Source of the DNA: Collybia mongolica
Taxonomy: Eukaryota; Basidiomycota; Agaricomycetes; Agaricales; Clitocybaceae
Direction: 5' to 3'
Length of the DNA stretch: 64,000 nt
NCBI GenBank assembly: GCA_013420905.1
Contig: JAAXNY010000001.1
Coordinates: 4,898,001 to 4,962,000, forward strand
Program-made: the position numbers and the translations under genes
The notes under the pieces: model-generated
Told to the model about the DNA's origin: nothing
Databases searched by the model: none
Seen by the model: only the letters and a program-made list of their open reading frames with translations
Shown: piece after piece, positions 12,852 through 24,373 of the stretch
Layout of the letters: every line of letters begins with the position of its first letter
How positions within the stretch are numbered: position 1 is the stretch's first letter

Positions 12852-15315
12852 ATGCCTGCAACACGCACCACCAAAACAAAAGCTATCGCTACTCCATCGG
12901 ATGCGAAAACAACTGAACCTGTCAAAAAACCTCATCAGCATAGAGCTGGGAATGCCGTCAACAGTAGCGTACCTGCAGATACGCCGGAGCCTGCCATCAA
13001 TACAGCTCCTACAGGGGGGCAAAAGAGTCGCAAGAAGGCTACTGCCCCCACCAGCGACACTGATGTTGCCATGGAAGAATTGCAACCTGAAGCGGGCAAG
13101 CAAAAGCGCCAGCTCACAAGTGACACACAGGAGGAAGCAGATAACCTACCTCCAAAACGACCCAAGGGAACCCCCGCTAATGCTGATGGAGTAAAACGCG
13201 GGCGCGGACGCCCACGCAAAGAGGTCCAGCTACCTCCAGCTTGATCTCCACTCCCTGATCGTGTAGGTCGAAACACCCACCCCGCCACTCCCAAAGGCAC
13301 TCGCAGATCCTCAGAGCAAGTTGCTGCTGATAATGCGGCAAAGAAGGCAGCGGAAAAGAAGCTGCTTGAGGAGCAGATTTGCTTGGGTGAGATGGCAAAG
13401 TTGCAATTTGCTCAGATGCAAGTTGACGATGAGCACACTGACGTCGAAATGCGGAGGAGGAACCCAACACGACTGTCAGCAGTGAAGCATACAAATCAAC
13501 CTGTCAGTATGCAGGTTGAGAGTACTGATGGGGAGGAGTTCGACTTTGCTAAGGTGGGGGACATGTCGTCGTCAGAATCCGAGGTCGTTGTCCAACCTGT
13601 GCACAAGAGAAAGGTCAGTTTCAACCGAGGCACATAATTTGAAGACTAACCGAAGCTTAACATTCGTCTGGACAGGCAGCTGAGAAGGCAGCAAAGGCAG
13701 CGACCCGGAAGGATATTGAAAAGATGACAGACCAGATACACCGTGGAGACGGAAATGTGAACAAGTCAACGGTAACCACGACTGGAGTCACTGGACAGTG
13801 AGTTTGTGATCACATGGTATCGCTTAGCTTATTCTGTCCTTACCGGATTCCCTATCAAGCGCGTTTACTCATTTCGACTCGGCGCCGAGAAAGTATGCAA
13901 ACGCTGGTCTACGAGAGCCCATGAAAGTTAAGAAAACAGTCAAAGTGCCCGAAGACGTCGATCTGTTCGAGAATGGCGGCCTCAATGATGAGGATGCTGA
14001 TGCCGCCCGTCCTGCCTTTGAGCCCCAACCATTCACTCAGTTTACCCCCAAGGACCGTGAGCGTGTTGGCGAACACCATGAACGGGATCCTCGATGCCGG
14101 AATAATGTATGTGGTAATGCCATCTGTTCTATCTTCACACTCAACTCACTGGTTGCTGCAGTTGGCAAGGATTGTTGACAACGACTCTGATGTCGAGGTA
14201 CAGGTAGGGAATGGTGCTTCATTGATACATGGATTCTAACCTTCATCCTGATAGGCTCCAAGAAAGATCAAGAAAGAGAAAAAGGTGTCAAAGACATCAG
14301 AGGCGTTGAAGAAACAAGGGCGTACAGAGACCGATAGTGCACCTGGTGCTCTGTTTGTCAAAGATAATCGTTGGGCAAGAACGTTCATCCCAATGATCTC
14401 TCATGCATTCTACATGACTTGTGAGCCCTTCCTTGATTGGTCTCCCGAGTCAGCGGTCTTCCTTGCAACAGTCCAACATGTTTTCAATATGTCATTCCCA
14501 AACGTCGTCTATACAGTCTCTGCACGCGATCAAGTTGTTATGACCGTATGTACTTATTGCTTCCTTGGCTAATACTGCTTACGAAGCTATATCCAGGCCT
14601 ATGATCGAATTAAGACCCGGAAATCGAAGATTGCAAGCAGCGTTCTCGCAGAAATTCAGAAATTCTTCGACAAGACAGCATTTCGCGGCAAGCCTGAGAA
14701 AATTCGTGAGTACGTGCGCTGGGCATTGAGGCCCGATGGTCCCGCATACTATGAGACGCCTACTCCTCAAGAATGCAGGGCTGATCGGATGCATTCAGAC
14801 TATATCGTAAGTTTTATGTTGCTACATAGTGGTGCAGTATTTGACATGTTATCACCAGCAGCCGCCCGACGGCTTCCTACTGTCCGAGTTTGTAGCTCCT
14901 ACCGCAGCAAAATTTCTCAGATATGCAAAGAACTCCGTGCTGCATTCACCACTCGACGCCAAACACCCGCCGAAAGGACTCTATATCCTCATTATGACTG
15001 CGGTATGTTTTTTTAAGATGTCTGGAGTCAATTTTCATTCCGAGTCATTTCATGGCTATCTAGGTTGAACGAGCGTTCAAGGCTCACATGAACGGTAGAT
15101 TCGATCCGCCCCGGAAATTCACCCATGAAGAACACTGGCAAACGATCCAAGTTTTCTACGGTCACATCGACCGTCTCAGCGAGCGACGCTGGAAGCTTGC
15201 ACTGCAATGTGTAGAGAACGACAGTGACGATGAAGCCCTTCATCGGGCTGATGCATCAATGATATCCGCATTCCGTGCTGATCTGTATATACCTGAGAGC
15301 CCCCACAAGGTTTAG
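12852..15315 (+). pseudogene. Plavaka companion gene, interrupted by one stop codon
   Basis: Conserved protein commonly seen beside Plavaka transposases; its role is unknown. The N-terminus is basic and low-complexity with an AT-hook core, RGRGRPRKE (near 13195), so it may bind DNA. Later exons encode a globular region: VKDNRWARTFIPMISHAFY (14360-14420), FLATVQHVFNMSFPNVVYTV, KIREYVRWALRPDGPAYYE (14700-14760), GFLLSEFVAPTAAKFLRYA and RFDPPRKFTHEEHW to the stop at 15315. At 13242-13244 the reading frame has TGA (PPA-stop-SPLPDR) and then continues in the same frame for well over 100 codons. A 43-bp candidate intron over this site would put the following exon in the wrong frame, so this looks like a real nonsense mutation. 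The start could be 12792 instead. Confidence 0.7.
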
Positions 15316-15623
15316 ATCCATACCAGCTCGAATCGACTCCCGATTACAAGTAGAAACGGCATATACCCTATCTCTCACCATTTTCAGTGTTTTTTTACTT
15401 AATTTTTATCACTGGTCAGCACGACACTATATAGTTCTACGAGTTTCCATACTTTCGACAGGTTTCTGTTAGTTTCTTAGGTTTCCACAAAATGTGCTCG
15501 CGGGTTGTTTCCGGGAAACAGGACATGGGTTTCCCAGTCTCCCAATTTCCCAGTTTCTGCTGGTTTTTTCGGTTTCCTGGGGTGAGAAACCGACGGAAAC
15601 TAAAATCCTTGTTTACTGATGTA

Positions 15624-16866
15624 TTTCCTCACAGCTCAATCTCATAGGGCTCAGCAGCGTCAATGGCGACAATATTAGTGTACCTATTTATTAGGTTCAT
15701 GACCTGTATGGAGTATTCCACTCAAGTTTACTCATTATTCACATTACTAACCCAAAGCAGTCCTACCGCCAGGCTCTCTTCCCATCCCTGGATGTACCCC
15801 AGTGTGTATAGACGCCCAGTGCATCATTCCCATAAAAGTATTTTCGCTCCCTTTTTTCGTTCTCGAAACAGGTATGAGTTTGCTTTGTCGACGAACTGGC
15901 ATGGTCTAAGCCCGCATACCCAGCTATTTTCTTGCTCACAATCTATAAAACGCTTGAGACACGTAAGCAAAGATAATTTCCCCCCGACCCATATCTAATC
16001 TCGTATATTGCGCCAGTCAAAAAGACTGGGTGGAGACACCTTTCGCATCTCTCCCAGATTGTATACCGCGATGGTGGGTGCATTTAAAATTCAATTTCGG
16101 AATTGAACTGACGTTCACCGCCAGGACTTGTATATTATTTCGGTAGACCTTCATCCTTACTGCCTCCTACGCATAGCTGACGATGTTAATTCACATAGTC
16201 ATCGTCCGTGAGTGGTGCTTGTTCACATCTTGCCCGGTTATTAAGACTACCGTGGATCTAGTGATGGCGACGGTTAACGTTATTATGTGGGTGAAGGTTC
16301 CAGCCAGTCTTGGGGACTTTGGCCAATAGCAAGTTATATCCTCATTCATTCATAATACTGTCCCTTACATGACTTCCTCCGTAGCCTCTTACTGAGCTTA
16401 CAATCAACAATATGCTCCAGGTCAGACCCAACGTTCCGATGATAACCACTGATTAATATCGCATCGGCAGGCTTTTCCTAAATATCAGAGAAGCCGTGGC
16501 GCCAAGGCCCAGCTCGGTTTATGTTTTCAGCAGTGGTTTTGAGTCCCTTCAACAACGGCATAGGTCTCTTGGTGGAGAGTACAATGGATTGGAAGTTGAT
16601 GTCCAAGAACTGGAATTGATGCCTCATATATAGGTTGATCTTTTGTATCTGGCGGCTTCGTTCTCCTTTGTCCGTTGTTCTACTATGATGGGCTGTAGAC
16701 ATTAATCTCGTCAGCCTTATTCGAATAGATGACATTAGGTGCCGAGTTATTTATAGCCCACCCCAACTTATTTACGCCTAGTCTCCGTACCCAGCCCGTT
16801 GAGTTTTTCTTGACTTGACAGTGGCATTCTTTTTCATAATCTCTTGATTGCACCTTATCTTATGCC
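15624..16866. other. Intergenic, no supported gene
   Basis: Sequence between the Plavaka element and the next gene. It holds a plus-strand frame at 15663-15998 and a minus-strand frame at 16478-16735, neither with motifs, compositional bias or splicing that support a gene. Confidence 0.4.
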
Positions 16867-17890
16867 ATGGCAGGATCCTGGTCGACAATACTACACACTA
16901 TGCTCCGGCCGGCCTGGGATTCACCACACGATGATGTTCAAAACCCGAAAACTCACCGACACGCACCTGGAGTGATCTGGAAGAAACTCTTGGGCATGTC
17001 CGTCTTTTTCGACTTGGCGGGCGACTCTTTTGAGCGGAAGAGGCGATTCGTGAGACTCGAGACTTTGGGCCTGAGCGGGATTATCTTCTATGAGATCTCT
17101 TCAGGATACGTTAAGGACGGATCGGATAGCCCAGTTGAAGCGCCAGACGAAACGAGGTCGATAACATGCTTGACACGGAAGACAGTATTTGGCGACCCTC
17201 ATATTCCGTCGGACTTGGGGATGGGCATTGACAAATTGATCGATGCAGTTGGAGCGAAGGTGTTGTACTTTCCTGCGTACGCCTGTACTTCGTTCGGTGT
17301 GAGTCATTATCATGGAGAGCGATGTCAGCCACCATCTAAATACGAACGCGACACAGTCTGGCCAAGCTATGAGTGCGTTCCTACATGGTCGGCCGAGTTT
17401 ATTACCCCTCCCTGAGTCGGAAGGCTTCTCAGTGAATGCAGAAGCGCTCCCTCCCTCCTGTATCTGGCCTACAGAAAAACTTGTCGACACCCCACGTCTA
17501 CCTACCTTGGGTGGACAACCTCTGCCAACCTCAACTCTGTCCCAAACACCCTCTTGTCACACGCCCAACAATACCTCTCTGTCTTCTAATCTCACCGACT
17601 CCGATTCAGACGATGAAAACGATATTTCGATGTTAACAGTTAGTTCCAACGGCCCTTGCACACCCCCTCGGATACTTTCTGGAAGCCAATCAGCACAGGT
17701 CATAAACTCACCTTTTGCATTCGGTTACGATGAGGTAACAGAGCTAGGGTATGTTCTATGCGATGCCATCGACTTCTTCGATCGTCCCGCTTCGCCCGAT
17801 AATATATCACTACAACCTGTGAAAACTGGATTGCTCAAGGCCATGAACATCGATGAGAAAGAGAACATTGTTCCTAAGACGACGTCATGA
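16867..17890 (+). CDS. Unrecognised 321-aa protein, two exons
   Basis: I do not recognise this gene. The start is ATG in a good context (CCATGG). A 58-bp GT-AG intron (17299-17356, GTGAGT...ACACAG) joins two frames exactly in phase 0, giving 432 + 534 coding bases. The first ~145 residues look folded, with WKKLLGMSVFFDLAGDSF, ETLGLSGIIFYEISSGY and KVLYFPAYACTSFG. The second exon is proline/serine/threonine-rich and largely disordered, with an acidic patch DSDSDDEND and an ordered-looking stretch FGYDEVTELGYVLCDAIDFF near the C-terminus. There is no sign of repeats, so it may be a host gene. It converges with the gene on its right. Confidence 0.65.
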
Positions 17891-18120
17891 TTTCTCAGGG
17901 TGTTGTTAAGTATCTTCAGCATCATCTACAGGATTTATTGTAATTTTATCTTGTACATGAGTGACTGACATAATGTGCAGCAAAATAAGAACAATATAAT
18001 TCGTGCGGTAGGGAATGGATAGGGACGCCCGGATCCCTGGATTATGCAGTCAAATTCATGAATGAGGCGTAGTATATGGCCAAAGGATGCCAACGTCGGA
18101 ATTGCTTAGGGTTTGGGTTT

Positions 18121-19530
18121 CTACAGTGCTTTCTTCCTTTTCGCGATTTTTACGGGGTCACAAGCGGCTCGTATTTGTTTGAGGGTCTGTGTCGCTAGCC
18201 AGCGATTGAGAGTACCGAATATATCCTATATAAAAAGAATCGTCATTTTTCGATAGGAGCCGCGATATCGAAACATCCTTACCATTAGCAACTCGAAGCT
18301 TAAATTGTCATACGCCCAGATATATCTACCCGTCTGAGGCGATGTGGCAGAAATGAATGTCCAAAAGCGATTCGTTCCTGGAAGGAGAATTCGCCTGCAG
18401 AGCTTCTTGCCACAATGGATGACGAGCGCGTGAATTGCGCAGAGTGGATGAAAGTCTACAACATTCGCAGCGACATGGTTCAAGCACAAGTGAACGTCAT
18501 CTCCGGAGAGAATATCGACACGAAATAGTGACCCCAGGAGTCCGGCAAGATTGACACCTTTCAGGGTGAGATATGGCGACCCCGGATTGCGCGCTTTGTC
18601 GATCCTCCATTCTCCTGCCTAATTTACCCGAGCGTGGTAAGTTTTTAGGGATAAATTAGATACACGTCGACGACGCACCAGCATCCAATAATCCCTGAAG
18701 AGACGAACCGCTTCAAAGCGTAAGAAATTCTTCAAATCACGAGCCTGTTGTTCGTTGTGAAGATGAAGGCGTTTGAGAATCAGGCGGGCAACCTGAGCCG
18801 CAGGCGATGCAGACGGGTAAGCACTTGTACCAAAGTTGATAAGCACCTGGATCAAAACATGGAGTCCCTGTTGATAGAAAATATTCACGCCATCTCGAAC
18901 TTGTCGGTGTGTAGTGCTGTCCAATACGATTTCTTCCTCATCCTCTGAATCTGTATCATCATCACATTCCGGTACTATAGTGCTGTCGGCCGTGACAGAG
19001 GAAACTATAGAGGAAGACCCGCTTGCTGGCGACCACAACTCTTCGAAGCTAGTATCAGACTCCGATCCCGAATCAGGAGGGGTGACATGCTGCGTAGTTG
19101 GGCCCATAGCTTGAACACAACCATTGTTGACGTGTGGCATGTTTTGTGATCTGTAGGGTCGAAAGGTGGACGGCCCGGAATTTTGGCGATATCCAACGAT
19201 CGGAGGAGGTATGTTTTGGAATGTCCCGAAGGCTTGTGCTCTGGGATAACCATTGTGGCTCGTGTTATAAGGCTGACGCCTCGGGGGCACGTAGGACACC
19301 CTCTGACCAGGACGAGGCGTAGTGCCACCGTTCGTTGGAGGCACCATGGTGGCCCGGTATGTTCCCTGAGTGGGGGTGGGAGTATTCCGCACCATTGGAG
19401 AATATTTGCTTGTTTGGGACGATACACAGCGATCGTAGGTCCGGGTGCGTGGGGTCGGGTGTGGAGAACAGTAGTTCAAACTGTCGTTTATATGATATCC
19501 GAAATCCTTGAGGCCAAAGCGGTTTCTCAT
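18121..19530 (-). CDS. Unrecognised 433-aa protein, three exons
   Basis: I do not recognise this gene. Exons 18666-19530, 18283-18614 and 18121-18225 join with introns of 51 and 57 bp and total exactly 434 codons, which supports the model. The N-terminal half is low-complexity (Pro, Tyr, Arg, Ser). An acidic stretch DDDTDSEDEEE follows, then a probably helical region RDGVNIFYQQGLHVLIQVL and LILKRLHLHNEQQARDLKNF. The later exons give SPYLTLKGVNLAGLLGSLF, CLNHVAANVVDFHPLCAIHA and a basic C-terminus KIAKRKKAL. The first in-frame ATG (19530) was chosen, but the frame is open upstream to at least 19587, so an additional 5' exon is possible. No transmembrane segment or signal peptide is evident. 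Confidence 0.68.
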
Positions 19531-20355
19531 GTGATCTTGGCCATCGTCCACTACCACTATGGCCACAGATGCTGCCACCCGTATCAAAGACCCGACCGGG
19601 GTGGCCTCGAATCCATCTAATCCATAATGCGTCTTCCGAAAATCTTAAAAAGAAATAGATCCAGGGACCGGCGCGGGGGGAGGGGGGGTTGCGATTGCAA
19701 ATGGCAAGAAAAACGTCTCCATGGAAACGAGGAGCGAGCAACTATCGAAAGGCCAGTCTTGTGGTAGGACAAAGTGAACAAAAGGTGCCCGTTACGAGAT
19801 CGAAAAATGTTCTTGCGAGCAGAGTTGAATTTGACGCCAAGGCACAAAAAAATAGCCTCGGAAAACGCCGGACCTTGACTGGACCGAACCACCGCTCATT
19901 AAAGACCTGTTGATTCCAAGCCTAGGTATACACCTCTTTATCGAGCGACCACGGACATTTCTGAGGCTTCAACCTCAAGGTGAGAATTGTAGGTCAAAGG
20001 CATGTTTCCTGTCATGGTATGGAGCTAGATGTATTTGGATATGGTTCAACATCGAAATCGTAGGGATCGTTGTGTCCTCATCTTTGGTTAAAACCGCTGT
20101 TTTATTACAATGTAATGACATGGTTCATGTAAGTACTAAGACCCAGTGAAAGTCGGTCATGCGCTGGACTGGGCTGATCTGCACAGCCCAGATAGAATCT
20201 GGGATGGTGTGGGAACTTCTGAGCTTTTATTGCTCCGCTCAGAAACGAAGCTCAGTAGCTGCGTGGACGCACGTCGCGCGCCACCAATGTCAAGTCACTT
20301 GTAGTTTTGTACTGCTTTTTATCTAAAACCTAACGCGAGCCTGCGTGATTCAACT
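19531..20355. other. Intergenic, no supported gene
   Basis: Between the unknown minus-strand gene and the Tnp2 transposase. Short frames on both strands are antisense to or upstream of the neighbouring gene. One end of the Tnp2 element should lie here or further left, but no CACTA-like terminal repeat could be identified with confidence. Confidence 0.4.
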
Positions 20356-23300
20356 ATGAGTGAGAAAGCTCCCAAGCCAAAGCAACCATGTTACCGTCCC
20401 AAATGCCAAGGTGCCGTTGTTAACAGAAGGACATTTCTCAACCACGCAAAACTCTACACACAGCGGCCTGCCGCTGAAGGAATAACGGGCTACAGAGAAT
20501 GGGCTACCTCCGGGGCTGGAGGTTCTGCAGGTGGACAAGGGGATTTTGAGATGTCTAATGAGGATGAAGAACAAGATGAAGAAGCCAGCGATGGTGATAC
20601 GGATACCGGAACGAATGCAAGACCCTCCAAGCGAATTTGCAATCGAGATCAAGAACCTAACATAGTTCCTGTGCGTTATAGCCTAATAGAATGTATTATT
20701 TCTTTGGTACCCATACTAAAATTTACCACAAATAACTCCAGGACGATCTCAATCAGCCTGAGTTACCACCCGAACAGGATTTTGAGCACGAAGTAGACTT
20801 TGATGATATTTACATTGTAAGACCACTTTTTTTTTTCTTCTTTCAAGTCGGTGTATCAACTCTTATTTAAATAAAAAAACAGCCTGAGCCTGCACAAGTC
20901 AACTACGAGGCGGCGTTGCAGCACAATCCTGAACCCGCAAATCAGGAAGATGAACTCGATGCACAAAACAATGATTTAGCTGCCGAGGGTCCTATTATTG
21001 ATGTGGATGAGCTACGAGAATTGCAGAATGATATTGAACAGGAACAGGCTGCCCAACTCCACGCTCTTCTGAATCCAGTGCCTGTAGCCGATGACGAACA
21101 ACCCCAAGAACCAGCCATAGATCTGCCTCCAATTCATTCACGGATAGAGCACCTCAGGATCGCCCAACAATTTATCCAAGAAATAAAGGAAGCGACCCTT
21201 GACAACGGAAAACTAGGTGAAGAAGCGCTCAAACATCTTCGAACTCCAGACCAAGGTCCTGTGGATATTTCTGATCCGGATACTCGGCTAGCCCTCGATA
21301 TGTTCATGGCCTGCAACAATACATCAGAGCAAACATACACTGATTTCCGTAGTTCGTTCCTCCGTCGGTTCCCGGAACTTGCGGATACAGTGTTAACTTA
21401 CAACGGGGTGAAAATGCTGGTCGCAAAAATTACTGGTGTCATTTCAATTCCTGACGATATGTGTATCAATTCCTGCCATGCATTTACTGGACCATTTGCA
21501 GACCGTGACACCTGCTTCTACTGCTCGGAGCCTCGATACGACCCTATTGAATTGGCGAAATCAGGAAAACAAGTCCCTCGAAAGGAAGCATGTACAATTC
21601 CAATTGGCCCGCAGGTTCAGGCTCTTCGATGCTCAGACGATGGATCGGAATCTTCAAAATATAGAGAGCTAAAGACGCGGGAAATCCTTAAAATTCAGAA
21701 GGCAATCAATGAAGGTAATGATGCTGAATTTGTCTACGATGATATCCTCTGCGGAAACGACTTTCTGGACTTGGACGACGAGTTGAAGCTCTCTGGCGAT
21801 GACACAACTGTGATATTCTCTTTCGATGGTGCCCGACTCTATCAAAACAAGAAATCTGACACCTGGATTGCTGTTTGGATTATTTGTGAGTATAATCCGA
21901 AGACTCGTTATAAAAAGCGACATGTTCTCCCAGCTTGTATAATTCCTGGGCCCAACAAGCCTAAAAATTCTGACTCCTTCACCTTCCGATCTTTCCATCA
22001 TTTGTCTGCAATCCAGCGCGAGAACAATAACGCCGGGGTCTACGTATGGGACAGCACACAAAACAAGCTAATTTTGTCGCGTGTAGTTCACCTTCTTACC
22101 ACCGCAGATGCGGTGGGACTTGTTGAGGTGGATGGGCGTGTTGGTCACCATGGCACTAAAGGGTGCCGTATCGGATGCCCTATGATAGGACGACACAAGG
22201 CATCTAGTGGTCACTATTATGCAGTTCATTTGCGACCATTTGGGGAAATTTCCGCTGACTGCAATCACCCTGACTTTGACTTTCAACAAGCCAGAGAAAT
22301 TGAACGCGAATCTGCCAAGGTCTATCAAGAAAATGTCAAAATAATTATGAATTCACGGGATCAGAACGACTACGAACGGAACCGGAAGCTAACAGGGCTG
22401 TCAAAGCCATCCATAATTAGTGGACTACTCTACACTATTCCACCTCCAATGTGCTTTTCCCTCGATCTCATGCATCTCTCTATAAACCTCGGCGAGCTTC
22501 TAATTCCACTTTGGCGTGGTATGCTAAAGTGCGAATCAACTGACAATAAGGTAACTTGGGACTGGGCGACCTTAACTGGAGATGTCTGGCAGGTGCATGG
22601 GAAACTTGTCGCAGAAGCGACTCTTTACTTTCCTTCATCCTTTCACCGTCCTCCTAGAAATCCTGCCGAAAAAATCTCCAGTGGATACAAGGCGACCGAA
22701 TACTTTCATTATCTCTTTGGACTTGGACCTGGATTCTTTCGCGCTGTCCTTCCTGCAAAGTATTGGAGAAACTTTTGCAAACTTGTTCGTGGTTTTCGAA
22801 CAATGACTCAGCGACGCATTACCGGGCCTCAGATACGTGAAGCACATTCCTATCTCATTCAATTTGTGCAAGAGTATGAGAACCTTTATTATCAACGTCG
22901 TATGGATCGCATACACCTTTGCCGACCATGTCTACACACACTCATTCACGTCGGTCCGGAAGTTAGCCGTATTGGGCCTGGAACATACATCAGCCAGTAT
23001 ACAATGGAACGAGCAATTGGAGATCTGGGACAACAGATCAGACAGCCGTCAAATCCTTTTGCAAATCTCTGCCAAATTGCGCTACGACGTTCCCAAATCA
23101 ATGCACTGAAATCCATGTGTCCAGAGCTTGACAAAGACACTAATAATTCATTGCCTGCGTACTCCCATGACAATGGCAATGGCTACATATTTCTTGTTCC
23201 AAGACAGAAAAGACCAACAGTGTTGCAAGGTGCTGAGCGACAGATAGTCGAGGCAGAGTTTCAGAGGTCTCTTCTCAGAAAGTGGGGTCGACTACGTCTG

Positions 23301-23767
23301 CCAAATGGTCAAATTGCAAGGAGTATATTCTCTGAAGGCAGGCGAATGTCTCCAAATACGCGTGTTACACGCAATCTCAAGGTGGTTTACCTTGTTTTAA
23401 TTATTGGGCTGATATTAACCACGCCCTCCAGCTTTCTCTTGACAGAAAAATTGAATTTGGCGAGGCTCAGTTCTATTTTCAGCTTGTGGATACAGAAGAC
23501 GACAATAAATTCACTCCCTACGCACTGGTTTCTATCTACGGTCCTCCAGACGCAGATATGCTGGAACAGTCATCCAGAACCCTTTGGGCATGTCCGCATC
23601 GTGGATCAGATGGCTTTCGTGTCATACCAATTTCTTCAATTATTTCGGTAGTTTCCATGCAGCCGCTGCCCCGGTGCCCCGGGGATCCAGAAAACCTATG
23701 GTTTGTTGTAGAAAAATCTGGGTTAGATGATACAGAGCTCACTGGATATGTAGATCCACTGCTATAA
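20356..23767 (+). CDS. Tnp2-family (CACTA-like) transposase
   Basis: DNA transposase of the Tnp2/Transposase_21 family. Four exons (20356-20670, 20742-20816, 20883-23381, 23432-23767) join in phase 0 to exactly 1075 codons, so the gene is uninterrupted. The N-terminus has a cysteine/histidine motif (CYRPKCQ...HAK) followed by acidic sequence. The central part has the family's signature blocks: FSFDGARLYQNKKSDTWIAV (21820-21880), KKRHVLPACIIPGPNKPKN (21915-21970), DGRVGHHGTKGCRIGCPMIGR (22130-22195), LDLMHLSINLGELLIPLWRG (22460-22520) and YTMERAIGDLGQQIRQPSNPF (23000-23060). The C-terminus contains YALVSIYGPPDADMLEQS and VISIISVVSMQ-like sequence with FVVEKSGLD, as usual for the family. Introns are 50-71 bp. 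The element's ends and any companion gene were not located. Family assignment rests on recognised motifs. Confidence 0.9.
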
Positions 23768-24373
23768 TGTAAGACAATGCTCGTTTCATTAAGCTCTCTG
23801 CTGATTACCAGACAAGTTTTTGAAATCCGGTCAAGTCTTCTACATCAGTTATCTTGATTGAGCTGTTGATTGAATTTAGGTGGAATACATTATACAATGG
23901 TATAATATCTATAGGACAATACACAAGTAGCAAAACATAAATAACCTCTCTCAATTGCTTAGAACAGTGTCGACGCAACCATCATATTGCCCTATGAGTG
24001 AAGAAGGTCGTGCCAAACACACACAAATCGGGACTTCTGAAAGGAGCATGAACACGTCGACGCGTTTTCTTCCTTGCTACTTCAATATTATTATGGCTTA
24101 TAATTCCAACTATTCCTCCACTGACTATGATAAAACATTCACAGAACAGCTGAATTCACCCTTAACTAACTTTGTTCATCACTGTCGGAAATTTATTTTG
24201 ACCCTTGTAAGGCGTGCAAATTATAATCGGATCATGATTGCCTTACAAGCACGGGATGTCGGTTGCAAGCACATCATTTCGCTTGTTGTCTGATCGTGAG
24301 AACACAGATATCACTGCCTTGATGGGGGGATTAATACCACAAGAACTGCTCAACAACTTCATCCCACTTTGCC
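23768..24373. other. Gap between two transposase genes
   Basis: About 600 bp with AT-rich sequence and no convincing gene; a 112-codon frame at 23955-24293 has no motif. At least one element boundary must fall here if the two transposases belong to separate elements, but no terminal repeat was recognised. Confidence 0.4.

Larger units (their letters stand above)
9209..15623. mobile_element. Plavaka-type DNA transposon with two divergent genes
   Basis: A transposase on the minus strand and a companion gene on the plus strand diverge from a ~260-bp intergenic gap. They are bounded by imperfect terminal inverted repeats: TACATCAGCAAAAC at 9209 and the complement of TACATCAGTAAAC ending at 15623. 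Inside both ends are clusters of GTTTCC/CCCAGTTTC motifs (9236-9295 and 15480-15600). The terminal match is short and no target duplication could be identified, so the exact ends are tentative. The 6.4-kb size and the gene pair fit Plavaka elements of mushroom genomes. Confidence 0.65.

Noticed and set aside
15663..15998. 111-codon frame after the Plavaka element
   Set aside because: Irregular composition, no motif, no splice partners and no second copy; probably chance.
19134..19741. Overlapping frames on both strands opposite the 433-aa gene
   Set aside because: They overlap an exon that joins perfectly with two others and lack motifs of their own.
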